Shown: in pieces, positions 44,865-54,966 of the stretch
Layout: each line of letters starts with the position of its first letter
Position numbering within the stretch: the stretch's first letter is position 1
Source: Crossaster papposus
Lineage: Eukaryota; Echinodermata; Asteroidea; Velatida; Solasteridae
Assembly: GCA_037893245.1 (NCBI GenBank)
Contig: JBAIAA010000525.1
Location: 1 to 64,000 of the forward strand
Direction: 5' to 3'
DNA length: 64,000 bases
Translations under genes and position numbers: made by a program
Notes under the pieces: generated by a model
The model's input: only the letters and a program-made list of their open reading frames with translations
Databases searched by the model: none
Told to the model about the DNA's origin: nothing

Positions 44865-46366
44865 GTAAGATAGAATGCAAAACTAAAAAGCAGGTACATG
44901 TAACTTTAGGTCTTACACCTCAAGGTTATATGAGGTTCTACTGGGATTTACAGGGCACTCCATGGTTAAACCTCAAGTTATTGCTTAAAAAAACCAACTA
45001 TTTTGGCATGCTTCCCTGATGGGGATTAGGCTGGAATGCTGGTACTTTTGTTTGTTTTCCACCACTGTGATCCAAGTTTTATACCCCGTTTTTATAACTT
45101 GAAAACCTCAAGTTATTTTTTTATTGAAGATTTTGCTTCCTTGGGGTACTGGTACTTTCCACTGTGGGCTGGGTTCGTATCCCTGATATGTGTGTTGGGT
45201 TTTCACTGTTTGTCTGATTTTGTGGGGTTTCCCTAGAATGTCATTCTGGGGTTTTCTTCCCACTTGTTTTTCTTTATTTACATACATAAATAGCACATGC
45301 GCACTAGATTCCCCCCGTTTTCAGAAGGAGATTTTACAAAGTTTCAAAGATGTTGTTACTGGTGGTTCATTATCCTGAGCCACGCAGAGTTTAACGGGCT
45401 CTTGAATTGTCGCCCTCAAACCTTGCAGATATTCGCAGCAATCACTAAACATTTAGTTGCCCAATACATGATATGAACGTCCACCCCTGGTAAAATGAAA
45501 ATTTCTACCACTATACTTAATTATCATGGCGTTTACGTAGCTTTTCAGTTCTTTTATGTTTCTTATTCCGTATAATATATAATAGCAAAGCTTTATTTCA
45601 CGTTCTGTACGTTAATTTCTACAATTTTTCTGATAAATTAAAATTTGTACGTGGAACAATTGTGAGAACACCTCGGATGTCCAAGCGAATGGACAGAAAT
45701 GCGCGTTGCGGAAGAACTTCAGGCCGAGATGATCGGGTGAAAAAGGGCTGTTTTCCAAACCCCAGCTTTCTCTTCGTCTCAGGCTTCATTCATACAGTTT
45801 AGCAATAGGGTGTAGCCGGAGCCAAAGCCAGGGGTTTGGAAAACGGCCTTGGTCTGTTTGTCTGATTAGGCGCATGAATCTTTGCGCTAATAATCTTGCC
45901 GAATGTCCGCAGGGGTTTGAGCGATATTAGTAGAAGGCTTGTAAAAGCGCTACGTGGCTCAAGCTGGTGGTTCATGGGTAACAATGGTTTGTTGCGATAA
46001 CGCTTTCTTGTGGCAGCGTGTTATTACAGAGGCGAATAACGGCGGTGGGGTAACGCGTATCTAACGTACATGTCAACACTTAACCATCTTTCAACAGGTT
46101 TCACAGCTGCTCTGGAAAACCTTGAAAATGGGTTTCCATTTTTTCAGCTAGAGAAAATTTGGGGCCAAAAAATAAAAATTTGGCAAAACCCACAGACTTT
46201 AATGTTAGTTCTTAAAAGTGACTTTGTCAGTGACTAACAAAAGAACATTTGTTTTTGCCAGCTTGGCAGGTGTGACAAAAAAATGAGAATAAATTAAAAC
46301 GATTGTAGGCACATACATATGGAGACTTTCTAACCTTTGTTTTTTGGTTGGTTCGAATCCCATCAG
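44865..46366 (+). other. Intron 11, one degenerate SINE
   Basis: 45105-45290 is a worn copy of SINE family I (GGGTTCGTATCCC; GATTTTGTGGGGTTTCCC; TTTTCTTCCCAC). The rest is without recognisable genes. Confidence 0.5.
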
Positions 46367-46557
46367 GTACCTTTAACGACCGGCTCTCACTCGGGGAGGA
46401 AGCGGAGTGCCAGCTGTGCCTAATGGGGATGTTCTGCACTGTCCTGGCCCACGGGCAACTGCGACGCTGGGTTTCTATGCCTGGCTGGCGCAGCCACATC
46501 CAGCCCTGACGACGGCACTAATGCACCCTGTGTAGTCGGTCACTACTGCGAAAAATG
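46367..46557 (+). CDS. Exon 12 of cysteine-rich modular protein, two frame breaks
   Basis: Acceptor AATCCCATCAG, donor GTCAGT. The first frame reads TFNDRLSLGEEAECQLCLMG, MFCTVLA. The reading continues one base over as TGNCDAGFLCLAGA, NAPCVVGHYC. The extra base lies in the CCC run at 46448-46450. The exon end is in phase 2, while the next exon needs phase 1. One A too many in the AAAAA run at 46551-46555 would explain this. The length 191 bp is two above a multiple of 3, in agreement. Confidence 0.78.
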
Positions 46558-47393
46558 GTCAGTTTACGTTTCTCAATTATTCACTTGGGCTTTTTGCACG
46601 AATGAGAGAGGCAGTTTTGTTTGTACCTCTTTCAAGAGCCCTGTTGACAGGACTCACTGGATGCACGTACCACTTCGCATGCATATGGTGTGAAGTGTGC
46701 ACGACTAAAGAAAGAGACTATGAAATCTCAATTTTTGTGCGAAGTCTTTATCTACGTATTTCATATGTACATAGTCCGTATGTATGTACGTATGTATGTA
46801 GTCCGTAATTTACGTAGTCCGTATGTACGTAGTTCATATGTGTGTAAGTAGTCTGGATTTGCGTAGTCCGTGCGTGTGTGCGTAGTCCGTGCGTGTGTGC
46901 ATACTTCGTGCGTGTGTGTATAGTCCGTGCGTGTGTGAGTTAGTCTTGCATACGCACTGTGGACCTCCGAACAATATAGGTCCACACGATGCGGGAAGAG
47001 GTTACGGTGTGTGGACTTGCACACGTCCACAATCCGTTTTTCAGTTTCCGAAAAAGAGCGCTAGAGGAAAAACGGGTTAGGGTTATATAGAAAAGATAGA
47101 AGGGACAGCTGAGAGGCCCATAATCCTAATTTGAGGGTAAATTTGTTTTGGGGAAGCGAGAAAAATGAGTATTTAGTCAAAGTTTGTTAACTACACGAAT
47201 ACAAAGGAATGTCCACAGTGCGTATGTAAGGTAAAGCTCAGTGTATAGTCCATGTGTTTGTTAAATGTGTGTCAAATGTGTTTTTCTGATGCCAACAATT
47301 TGACGAAGGTTTGAAAACGACAAAAACTAAGGAGCTGAGATTTTGTAAACCCCTTTTATTTCACCCACTTTGTCTTTTTGTGAACCCTTCCAG
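46558..47393 (+). other. Intron 12 with a degenerate short tandem repeat
   Basis: 46765-46950 is a worn repeat of about 19-20 bp (GCGTAGTCCGTGCGTGTGT and variants such as TACGTAGTCCGTATGTACG). Nothing else is recognised. Confidence 0.7.
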
Positions 47394-47652
47394 GCACCAA
47401 CTCGGCCACCGCTTGCCCCCCCTGGAACAATCAACTCTGACGAGGGTGGACGATCCATGGACGACTGCGTCCCATGCGAGGCTCGTCACTTCTGTCAGGG
47501 CACGGGCCTGTCGGCACCCACGGGCGTCTGCTCAGAGCGCTACTACTGTCCGAGTGACGCCGTGATTGATTCGTTTAAGCCCGCCTGCTACGAGTGCCCG
47601 GCTGGGTCCTTCTGCCCGAATGAGACAGCGACGCCGGTGGCCTGCAACCCAG
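47394..47652 (+). CDS. Exon 13 of cysteine-rich modular protein, frame broken
   Basis: Acceptor ACCCTTCCAG, donor GTAGGA. The start reads (G)TNSATACPP. The frame then changes at a run of seven C (47416-47422) and continues GTINSDEGG, DDCVPCEARHFC, VCSERYYCPSD, ECPAGSFCPNETATPVACNPG. With six C the exon would be 258 bp, phase 1 at both ends and open. Sequon NET is present. Confidence 0.82.
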
Positions 47653-48551
47653 GTAGGAATTAAACCCATGTTGTAGTAATTGCAAGACTGTCGCCAGTCC
47701 AAACATGTGGCTTGCGACTCGGGTAAGAATCCTACCAGTGTCGTAGTTGGTTGTATTCCGTGAATGTTAAGCTTTGACCAAAGCTATCAAGCTTGTTCCC
47801 TGAACGAGAATTTGTCGGCTAGCCTCATACTCATACTCAACAGCCTGCATGCACGTACATATACACACACGCCCCTCACGTACATCCTCAAACAGAATAC
47901 GGCATAGTCGAGGCGAATGCTAGCCTTGACCCAATTTTGTAATGTGTTTATTTACATTTACGGCCAAATTCGGCCGAGCCAATTAAACACTGTAAACTTT
48001 GACCAGATATATTCATGATCATTACCTTGAATAATGTGTACTGTCAATAGCCAATTACGTCACCGAATGTGGGACGTTGTTTTGATAATACAGCGCTGGT
48101 GCCTGGCGACGAGATCCCGTGTAGTGTTGTGTTTTTTAACAGCGTGAGGTAATATAAGAAACATTATGTTGAATTGACATGCAATGATGATGATGATGAT
48201 CATGCATTTGTAAAGCGCCATCTATCTAGTTGCCTATTCCGAGGCGCTGCCAGGAACACCGGGGCGAACCCCTTCTCTTAGCGAAGAGTGTTACTGGGTT
48301 CTTTTACGTGCATTACACAACGCACGAGACCTACAGCTTTACGTCCCATCCGAAGGACGAAGCAATAGTGGTTTAATTGCCTTGCTTAAGGACACACGTG
48401 TCGACACCGGGACTCAAACCCACGCTCTGTGGAACAGAAATCCGAGTTCTTAACCGCCCGGCCACGACACTCCAATGACCCGGCTATAGTTATGTATTTC
48501 TGCTGTAATCACATCTAAATTTGAGATCTCCAATTCTCTAAATCCTACCAG
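47653..48551 (+). other. Intron 13, mainly a SINE at its right end
   Basis: The left half is non-coding with no recognised element. A tRNA-derived SINE fills 48184-48473 (listed separately). Confidence 0.6.
48184..48473 (-). mobile_element. tRNA-derived SINE, family II, with ATG/CAT-repeat tail
   Basis: On the minus strand it starts GGAGTGTCGTGGCCGGGCGG (A-box region) and has GGGTTTGAGTCCC (B box) about 60 bases on. The body has CCTTAAGCAAGGCAATTAAAC, GTCCTTCGGATGGGACGTAA and ACGTAAAAGAACCCAG, and it ends in ATC/CAT trinucleotide repeats. The head is tRNA-like. From memory, this body type is common in echinoderm and some other invertebrate genomes. It is almost full length. Confidence 0.88.
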
Positions 48552-48765
48552 GCACGTACCAGCCCTCCATGGCCGAGACAAACTGCGAGATCTGCCCCGA
48601 GGTTTTTTTCTGCATGGTCAACACCAGCGTGCCCGAGGATTGCAGTGCCTACTCCTACTGCCCACAGGGCTCCTTTGAGCCCACCCCTTGCCCTAATGGC
48701 ACGTACATGCATGGATGGCGTCCAGGGGCTGAAGGATGCGACGCAGTGCACCCAATGCCCAACAG
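48552..48765 (+). CDS. Exon 14 of cysteine-rich modular protein, frame broken near its end
   Basis: Acceptor AATCCTACCAG, donor GTCGGT. It reads (G)TYQPSMAETNCEICPEVFFC, sequon NTS, YSYCPQGSFEPTPCPNGTY. One G too many in the GGGG run 48725-48728 moves the last part out of frame. One base over it reads LKDATQCTQCPTG. The length is one base above 213. The SINE upstream ends 78 bp before the exon. Confidence 0.82.
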
Positions 48766-49112
48766 GTCGGTTTACTGTCAAGGAATAATTCGAACCAAAC
48801 TATAGCTTGTTTGCTGAAACGTACTCTTTTTTTAATTAGGTAATAAATCAGTGCGAGGACCCGGTTATTACTGCGTGATAATGACCGGGTTGGGGGATGA
48901 CCGCTAGCAATGGATCGAGCCGAACTGTTATTACCTTTAATAAATACCTTTTTAACGAGAACAATTGTGTGCAGAAGTCCTTTTTTTATCCTGATTTTGT
49001 TCTGCGAAGTCCTTTCGATCCTGCTTTTTCGCCTTGGTCTGCTTAAGAGCCTGCATCCTATCCTGCATCCTATCTTGATTTATTGTTATATTTTATTGGT
49101 TTGATTCCTTAG
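48766..49112 (+). other. Intron 14, nothing recognised
   Basis: Short AT-rich intron with a direct repeat CCTGCATCCTATC near 49050-49075 and a T-rich tract before the next acceptor. Confidence 0.5.
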
Positions 49113-49240
49113 GGAGTTACTGCCGAGGTGGTAGGATTGCAGGTCCCTGCACAGCAGGATTCATCTGCTACTCTGGCTCTGACACCCCGACCCCCTACGG
49201 ATCAGACCCAGTCGGGGGAGAGCTATGCCCTTTTGGCTGC
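49113..49240 (+). pseudogene. Exon 15a, tandem duplicate without a donor
   Basis: It starts after TTGATTCCTTAG and reads (G)SYCRGGRIAGPCTAGFICYS, GSDTPTPYGSDPVGGELCPF, then GCYE. It is about 90 percent identical to 49277-49400. Where the second copy continues to YYCLE and a GTAACT donor, this copy runs into TTGATAACATTTATTGG, the intron-like start of the second copy. It has a usable acceptor but no evident donor, so it is likely silent. Confidence 0.75.
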
Positions 49241-49276
49241 TATGAGTTGATAACATTTATTGGTTTCATCTTTCAG

Positions 49277-49417
49277 GGAGTTACTGCCGCGGTGGTTGGA
49301 TTGCAGGTCCCTGCACGGCAGGATTCATCTGTTACTCTGGCTCTGACAGCCTGACCCCCGACGGATCAGACCCAGTCGTGGGAGAGGTATGCCCTATCGG
49401 CTACTACTGCTTGGAAG
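49277..49417 (+). CDS. Exon 15b of cysteine-rich modular protein
   Basis: Acceptor TTCATCTTTCAG, donor GTAACT. The 141-bp exon is open, phase 1 at both ends. It encodes (G)SYCRGGWIAGPCTAGFICYS, GSDSLTPDGSD, EVCPIGYYCLE. It is the complete member of a 164-bp tandem duplication. Confidence 0.87.
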
Positions 49418-49747
49418 GTAACTCAGTTTTTACACAATTGCTAGGTCTGTTAATTAATTTGTATTTTGAATATCTGTTTTTTTAATGTAGATGTACATGT
49501 ATGTATTAAACAGGTCAGCTTCGGAAACTTTCAGCAAAAGCAAATGTTACTGTAAATACTGTATGTACAAAACAGTGCACCTTTTACAGCGAAGATTAGA
49601 TCGCAAAATACTCTGTAGAGCATTAATTGGTTGGTCCAGGCTCCAAATGTCACCCTGGTCAACTTTCCTATTCGATGTCTTGTACACTGTTGCCGGGCGG
49701 AGGGTTTAACACCTGCTCGTTAATTGATTGGGGTGGTTTTTTACCAG
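49418..49747 (+). other. Intron 15, nothing recognised
   Basis: Non-coding. The short overlapping open frames do not resemble known proteins. Confidence 0.5.
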
Positions 49748-49885
49748 GTGCGCTGAATGTATCTATATGTTCACCGGGGCAAGTCATCACAGAGCCAGGG
49801 GCCAAGAGCTCGGCGGAGTGCACCCAGTGCCCGGCTGGCTACATCTGCACTATCGACAGCATCAGGGCGGAGCCATGCACACCAG
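49748..49885 (+). CDS. Exon 16 of cysteine-rich modular protein
   Basis: Acceptor TTTTTTACCAG, donor GTGGGG. The 138-bp exon is open, phase 1 at both ends. It encodes (G)ALNVSICSPGQVITEPGAKS, SAECTQCPAGYIC, RAEPCTPG. Sequon NVS is present. Confidence 0.87.
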
Positions 49886-50993
49886 GTGGGGCTGTCATTT
49901 AGGCAGATTGTATTAATGTATGCGCATATATCAAAGGTGTTCACAAAGTATGTCTAGTGTAAAGGCCAGATCATTATACTTTCTGCAAATGCGAACGCAA
50001 AATCGAAATTCACTTCACAAAACCTCCGCTGCGAAATTTGCCAGAGTTGGCAATCCGGAGGTCGCTGGTTCAAGCCACGCTCAAGTCAATTTCTTTGTTA
50101 AATTTTGAAAAAAATAGTATTAACTGCACCTAGTCGGTTCGTTTAAAATGTTGTATTAAAAAAGCGTATCATCTTTGGGTGATCAGTTTGTTATTTTCCC
50201 AGGTCAATGCAACATTGCTAATGTTGCTAGTATTGTGCAGGGTTTCCCCTTAACTCTTTTTTTTTCACTAGCCGGCCGGACCAGTTATTTTTTTGTAAGT
50301 AACATTTTACGTCTATTACAATGTAAATAACGTATACACCGACGTCGTGATAATGGTTAATTGGACAGTGATGTTCTAGAATATTATACATATTATTATT
50401 AATAACGGGGACAAAGCGAGCCACTTGAATTCCGACTCCCATTCTTTTCGGTACGATCGTTGCCGTTTGTTTTGATCGTAGTCTTTGTCGCGCTCAGATC
50501 TATCTCGTTTTGTCAATTTCCCAGCTCCAGGATCTGGAACGAACGGGAACAATCGCCACATCGCGTCAATTTTATTTTCGGGATCCACTGTTGTCCGATA
50601 CGCCCTGTACTCAATCAAAATACTGCAGCAAAATGTGAAGCTAAAAAACCTTGCACATGCAATTCGCAAGCGACTAGGTTTAATAAATTGATACATTGTA
50701 AAACAATTAACTATGGCAGTCCTTCATTTTTAAGGAGCGCGATCGCACTCTTCCGCGCTCCCAAATATTTTCCAAGAAGAGCAAAACTCAGCGCTCCATA
50801 AAAATTCCACAGGGGAAGTAATTTCTTCAGTTTGATTTGTAACGCGAACCGGAACGACGTCTGTTGATTTTGTGGAAAAACCTATACTACAGTACTAAGG
50901 TACTGGTTTTTTTATGTACGCTTGCGGTATACTCACGCAGTATGTGTGCCGCGCCGGCCATACGTGCCAATGCATGCGCTAGCTATTAAGCTA

Positions 50994-51401
50994 GCCGGCC
51001 AGCAAATTTTTTTTTCCCAAACAGGTTTGCAAAATTTCATGAATTATTCAGTAGTTTGGATGAGAAGTTATGTTTATTCATCGGAATAAAACATGACGTC
51101 ACAGCATTGTTGTTATTAGTTACCTATTTACAATAAATCACTTTAAAGAACAGCTGTTGTCGAGCTGCTATACGTAGTGTAGTGGATAGTGGGATTGGTT
51201 ATGGATCAAAGATCTCGGGTTCGAATCCTGCTGTAGTAGGTCACCTCGTTTTTCCTAGTCAAATTGATATCTTTAGAGTATTTTTAATTTAAGGGGAAAA
51301 GGAGACCTAGAACCTAAGTGTTGTACAGCGATCAACGCAACTACTGAATAATTCATGAAATTGTGCAAACCTGTTTGGGAAAAAAAAATTCGCAGCCGGC
51401 C
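50994..51401. mobile_element. Fold-back element with about 60-bp terminal inverted repeats and a tRNA-like core
   Basis: Left end 50994-51054 and right end 51341-51401 are inverted copies with few differences. Shared wording includes TTTTTTTTTCCCAAACAGG, TTTGCA and ATTTCATGAATTATTCAGTAG. Between them lies a tRNA-like sequence (51170-51238) with TAGTGTAGTGGATAG and CGGGTTCGAATCC. No coding frame is present. It is flanked by further GCCGGCC and CTAG-rich sequence, and I cannot define a target duplication. Confidence 0.8.
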
Positions 51402-51763
51402 ATGAACATCGCGAATAAACACTGTATGTACAGGAATGACATGATCCTATCTGTGCAATGCACGTGCACTGTTGTGTACATGCATCTCTAAATTGTACAT
51501 GTACTGTACTAGTAAACAGTTGATCTTGGAAATCACATGTAATGTTTTCAATATTTTAACTCGCCCGCCGGACGACCGAGGAAAGTGTTTTCACTCGTTC
51601 GTGGCTGTTTTCACTCGCATTTGGCGAGTGGGCGACCGCTATAAAGGGAAAACCCTGTCGTGACTTTGGGGACGTGATCCCTGTCTACATGAAAATTACG
51701 AGTTTGTGGCTTCTGACTAGTGCCCCCGAACAACGATACATAATTTGAGGAACCCCCAACACA

Positions 51764-51836
51764 GGGCTGGACAGCTCAGTTGGTAGAGCACCGGAACGGC
51801 AATCCGGCGGTTGCTGGTTCAAACCCCGCTACACTC
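51764..51836 (+). ncRNA. tRNA-like sequence or SINE head
   Basis: GGGCTGGACAGCTCAGTTGG followed by TAGAGCACCGG (A box) and CTGGTTCAAACCCC (B box) at tRNA spacing. The acceptor arm does not pair well and no CCA-type end or pol III terminator is obvious. A partial relative at 50045-50100 shares AATCCGG and CTCAATTTCTTTGTT, which points to a SINE rather than a working tRNA gene. Confidence 0.55.
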
Positions 51837-52052
51837 AATTTCTTTGTTCAATTTTCAAAAGAGGAGTTAAGATGTGTTCAACTTTTTGAAATTTTTATCC
51901 AAAAAAACTTTCCCCGACGTCACAAATTCATGTTGGCACTTGCACTTGCTATTTTTTTAAAATTCATGTAGCAGTTCATCATCAAATAAATATTATTGTT
52001 GAAATGCAAAACAGTTTTTAAAAAATTGCTTTCTTTTTTGTGTCGTTTCTAG

Positions 52053-52159
52053 GCTACTATTGTGAGTTTAATGAGGATCCTAAACAGTGGCCGAATCGCA
52101 GGCCACCAATTCCAGCACATGCATGCTCTGCCCAGCTGGCTATTGGTGCAACTACCCAG
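52053..52159 (+). CDS. Exon 17, last seen exon of the cysteine-rich modular protein, frame broken
   Basis: Acceptor GTCGTTTCTAG, donor GTATGT. It starts (G)YYCEFNEDPKQWPN, and one frame over continues ATNSSTCMLCPAGYWCNYPG. The length 107 bp is one below a multiple of 3. A missing base around 52094-52112 would restore phase 1 to phase 1. Since the exon ends in phase 1, the gene must continue, but no later exon is recognisable before 64000. Confidence 0.75.
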
Positions 52160-53410
52160 GTATGTGGTTGTACTCCTCGTTGGATGAAACACTGTCATAA
52201 CTCTTGCATTCCAGTTTGGAATCTCGATGAAGCCATCCAAGCCGATGTGATGTTGTGCGTTCAGCTTAGCCATATTATTATGGCTCAAATGATGGACATG
52301 CTCCGTATTGAGAGCCACACAGCGGCCATATGTGACCTGTTCCCACGAAACCCGGACAAAGTAGCAAAAATAAAAATTGAGTTTAGGCTATTTTCAAATT
52401 CTCCAGCTATTCAGCTTTCTAATGATATATAATTTGTATAGTTTTTCCCTCCATATGATCCCATGAGAAGGAATTTAGACCCCAGCTTTCACCCACCCAT
52501 AACAAATTATTACGAGAAAACGAGAGCTGTGTTCACAGGAAAAAACTCCACAAACTTGGTGAATGTAATGTACACGCGTCAGCGCACTCCACAAGGTCAA
52601 TCCAAAACCCCATAGCAACCACTATGTTCCCATTATTGGATTAATCTGACAATTGGCACACATCAAGAACATCTCTTGACAAATATTTTTTGAAAGTTTG
52701 AACAAATTTTATTCAATAATGCAAAAGTTATGACAGTTTATTTCTGTAGTGTTTTAAGTGAAATAAAAATATATCGGCACATCGACCAAAAAAACACAGG
52801 TACATGTATGTACGTATACATGTACATGTACTTTACAAACACATTTTCTGTTATTGAATACAATACACGTGTACATTGTTTTGTATTGTGCTTATTTGTG
52901 TACGACCTTATGTCGAATTATAGTGATCTGATATTTTGATTACTTTACCGGTTAATGCATTTTTTTGTATTGAACAAAAATAGATGAACCAAAACATAAA
53001 CAAAGTTTCAATGTGACTGGCATTAGAAATTATTAGGCCAATTAAACGTTACTGAAAATGTAAAAACTAATACCAGTACTTTAGATGCGTCACCTTTAAT
53101 TCTATTAAAATTGTTAACTAAACTGTCAATAAGTACGGTATGTATCGGTATACGTGTACATGTATCTTTGGCAATGGTACAGCGTGAACTTTCGCAAAAC
53201 GTTTTAGAATATTTTCCAAATACATGTATTTTGATTATTTTAAAATGTCGGCTATCTAGAGTATACATACATCTATACTGTTTTCTTTCTGCAATTTAAT
53301 ATGCTTCTGGTACTATGTATCACACACTTTAATAAGGGTCACATGACATTCATAATAATGCAGCTACCAGCTCTGCTTGTACAGACAAAAATCATAATGG
53401 ACACCGGATT
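52160..53410. other. No supported gene
   Basis: An open frame continues from exon 17 to 52432 but passes through the donor and resembles nothing known. The rest is AT-rich with catgtacatg microsatellite at 52800-52835 and 53150-53165. Confidence 0.5.
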
Positions 53411-53990
53411 ACTATTAATAGAACATCAACAAAAATATAGTATGTCCATGTATGCATACGTAGTGGTTAACCCCCACCCCCGATCCCCCCCAAGTTTCAA
53501 GCATGTAAGTATGTACAGTACATGTATGTAAAATGTACATGTACATGTACATGTAAACAAATGTACATGTTACATGTTACTATTAACCAGTTCGCGCCGG
53601 ATGACGTGTATAAACGCAAACATTTCCCCAGATTCAAAACGGATGACGCATAAACACTCCAGCAAGTTCAAGTTCGGAAATGTATGTCAGCAGCGGGCAA
53701 GGCCGGAAATGCGTGGGTGGGTGGACGTGCTTCCCGGCACTATCAGCCTGAACACGCTTCGGATTGAGTTTCGTTAAAAATAATCCCGCCGATGGGCTCG
53801 GCGATGTTAAAATAATCCCTGCGCGAACTGGTTAATAGAACATCCAAAAAAATATAGTATGTCCATGTATGCATACGCAGTGGTTAACCCCCACCCCCCC
53901 CCCCCCCCCCCCCCAAGTTTCAAGCATGTAAGTATGTACAGTACATGTATGTAAAATGTACATGTACATGTACATGTTACATGTTACATG
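53411..53990. repeat. Duplicated segment of about 160 bp split by a small transposon
   Basis: 53411-53580 and 53836-53990 share TAGAACATC, AAAATATAGTATGTCCATG, TATGCATACG, CAGTGGTTAACCCCC, CAAGTTTCAAGCATG and TAAGTATGTACAGTACATG. The second copy has a run of 21 C (53894-53914) where the first has CCCCGATCCCCCCC. The 245-bp element listed next sits at the start of the second copy. Confidence 0.85.
53587..53831. mobile_element. piggyBac-like MITE, TTAA-flanked
   Basis: The element is bounded by TTAA at 53583-53586 and 53832-53835. It begins CCAGTTCGCGC and ends GCGCGAACTGG, a perfect 11-bp inverted repeat. The neighbouring duplicate (ACTATTAATAGAACATC near 53411) is the empty site with one TTAA. 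TTAA duplication and CC-initial ends are hallmarks of piggyBac-type elements. No transposase is encoded. A similar end (GCGCGAATTGGTTAA) is near 27242-27256. Confidence 0.88.
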
Positions 53991-54020
53991 TACTGTACAT
54001 ACTTACATGCTTGAAACTGA

Positions 54021-54189
54021 AGTGTTGAATCAACATTAAAAGTGTGTGGTCAGTGACTACTCTTTAAAATTTGGATATATTCAAACTGATAAATTTAACA
54101 CTCGCGTGTTGAGCTGTATTATGCATGTAATCCAACATTTTAAAGTGTAGTCACTGACCGCACGCTTTTAATGTTGATTTTTCAACACT
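54021..54189. mobile_element. Fold-back MITE, about 55-bp inverted ends
   Basis: The left end AGTGTTGAATCAACATTAAAA, then GTGGTCAGTGACTAC, mirrors the right end GTAGTCACTGAC...TTTTAATGTTGA...TTCAACACT. The inner part (about 60 bp) is AT-rich. No coding capacity. Confidence 0.82.
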
Positions 54190-54421
54190 TGTTGGGGTAC
54201 ATGTTTGTGTACATTAAAGAGTGTCATGAATAAAGGGGTTGGGTGTTGATTTCTTGTGGGAAAACTTAAATTCACACGTGTGTAGCAGATTCAGACAACA
54301 CATACATGCATAATTTGTCATTATGTATAAATTAAAAACTGTTGTTTTTCTTTCTCGTTAGCGAGCTGACAGCCGAAGACATTGCGTGATCCCTATAAGT
54401 TTTAAGTTCATGGTCATGTAT

Positions 54422-54779
54422 TTAGGGAAGACGAGCACGACGAGCCAGTTTGATGAGTGGTTCATCGTCATCTGTAGAGTCTACAGTTGAAGATGAATCT
54501 CCAGACGAATCTGCATCCTCAGAATCTTCCGAATCGGTCTCTGCTGGTTCAGGCGACTTGGGAAGTGGGCAAGTGATGTCCCGCGTCGAGGCACTGCAAA
54601 ACTCTCGGATGTGCTTGTGCAAATACTCCATGCGGGCAAAGGACAAACCTTGGATTAGCAGAGGCTCAGGCAAGACCCTCGGTGGCAGGTTAGATGCATC
54701 CAAGAGAAGTTGGAACTCCTGTTCAACACTCTCTGCATGCAGCTTGGAGAACACCTTTCCAGGGTGATCATGACTAAAC
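54422..54779 (-). pseudogene. Last exon of a DUF7869-like gene
   Basis: After the acceptor TTCACTTCAG the exon starts in phase 2 and reads FSHDHPGKVFSKLHAESVEQ, FQLLLDASNLP, SFARMEYLHKHIREFC, then an acidic Ser/Asp/Glu-rich stretch and LIKLARRARLP with a TAA stop. It belongs with the exons at 55812-57162. This C-terminal wording (HFRFS-x-HPG, then Y-L-x-K-x-I-R-x-F) is what I expect of the invertebrate family with the DNCGGQNKN motif. The exon itself is open, but the gene upstream is broken. Confidence 0.65.
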
Positions 54780-54951
54780 CTGAAGTGAATAAAATGAGGG
54801 AAAAATCATAGGATCAAAAATTGTGTTGTCATTTTTGGAGATTGACCTTCATAATAATTATCTTATCCTTCAAAATATTGAAACAAACAAGTTTTTATAC
54901 ATGTGATGGTATATCACAAGACTACAATAATAAGTAAACAATAAATCTTAC

Positions 54952-54966
54952 CTCATGTGGTGGGGC
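54952..54966 (-). pseudogene. Remnant of an exon end with donor, cut off by a LINE
   Basis: On the minus strand CCCCACCACATGAG is followed by the donor GTAAGA. Joined by phase to the next exon it would read P-H-H-M-R-F-S, which fits the family between exon 55812-56693 and 54422-54779. The retrotransposon remnant starts at about 54967, inside this exon. Confidence 0.6.

Larger units (their letters stand above)
49886..52052 (+). other. Intron 16 with small mobile elements
   Basis: The stretch holds a fold-back element with a tRNA-like core (50994-51401), a tRNA-like sequence (51764-51836) and a related fragment near 50045-50100 (CAATCCGGAGGTCGCTGGTTC). A possible acceptor CCCAG at 50197-50201 is followed only by 39 bp without the family pattern. 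No host exon is called. Confidence 0.6.

Noticed and set aside
50202..50241. Possible short exon after CCCAG at 50201
   Set aside because: Only 39 bp with one Cys and no family pattern; the next GT is not a convincing donor.
51764..51836. Functional tRNA gene
   Set aside because: Boxes are present but the acceptor stem does not pair and a related fragment nearby shares its downstream sequence, which fits a SINE.
52160..52432. Read-through frame after exon 17
   Set aside because: It requires ignoring the GTATGT donor and a frame break in the exon, and resembles no known protein.
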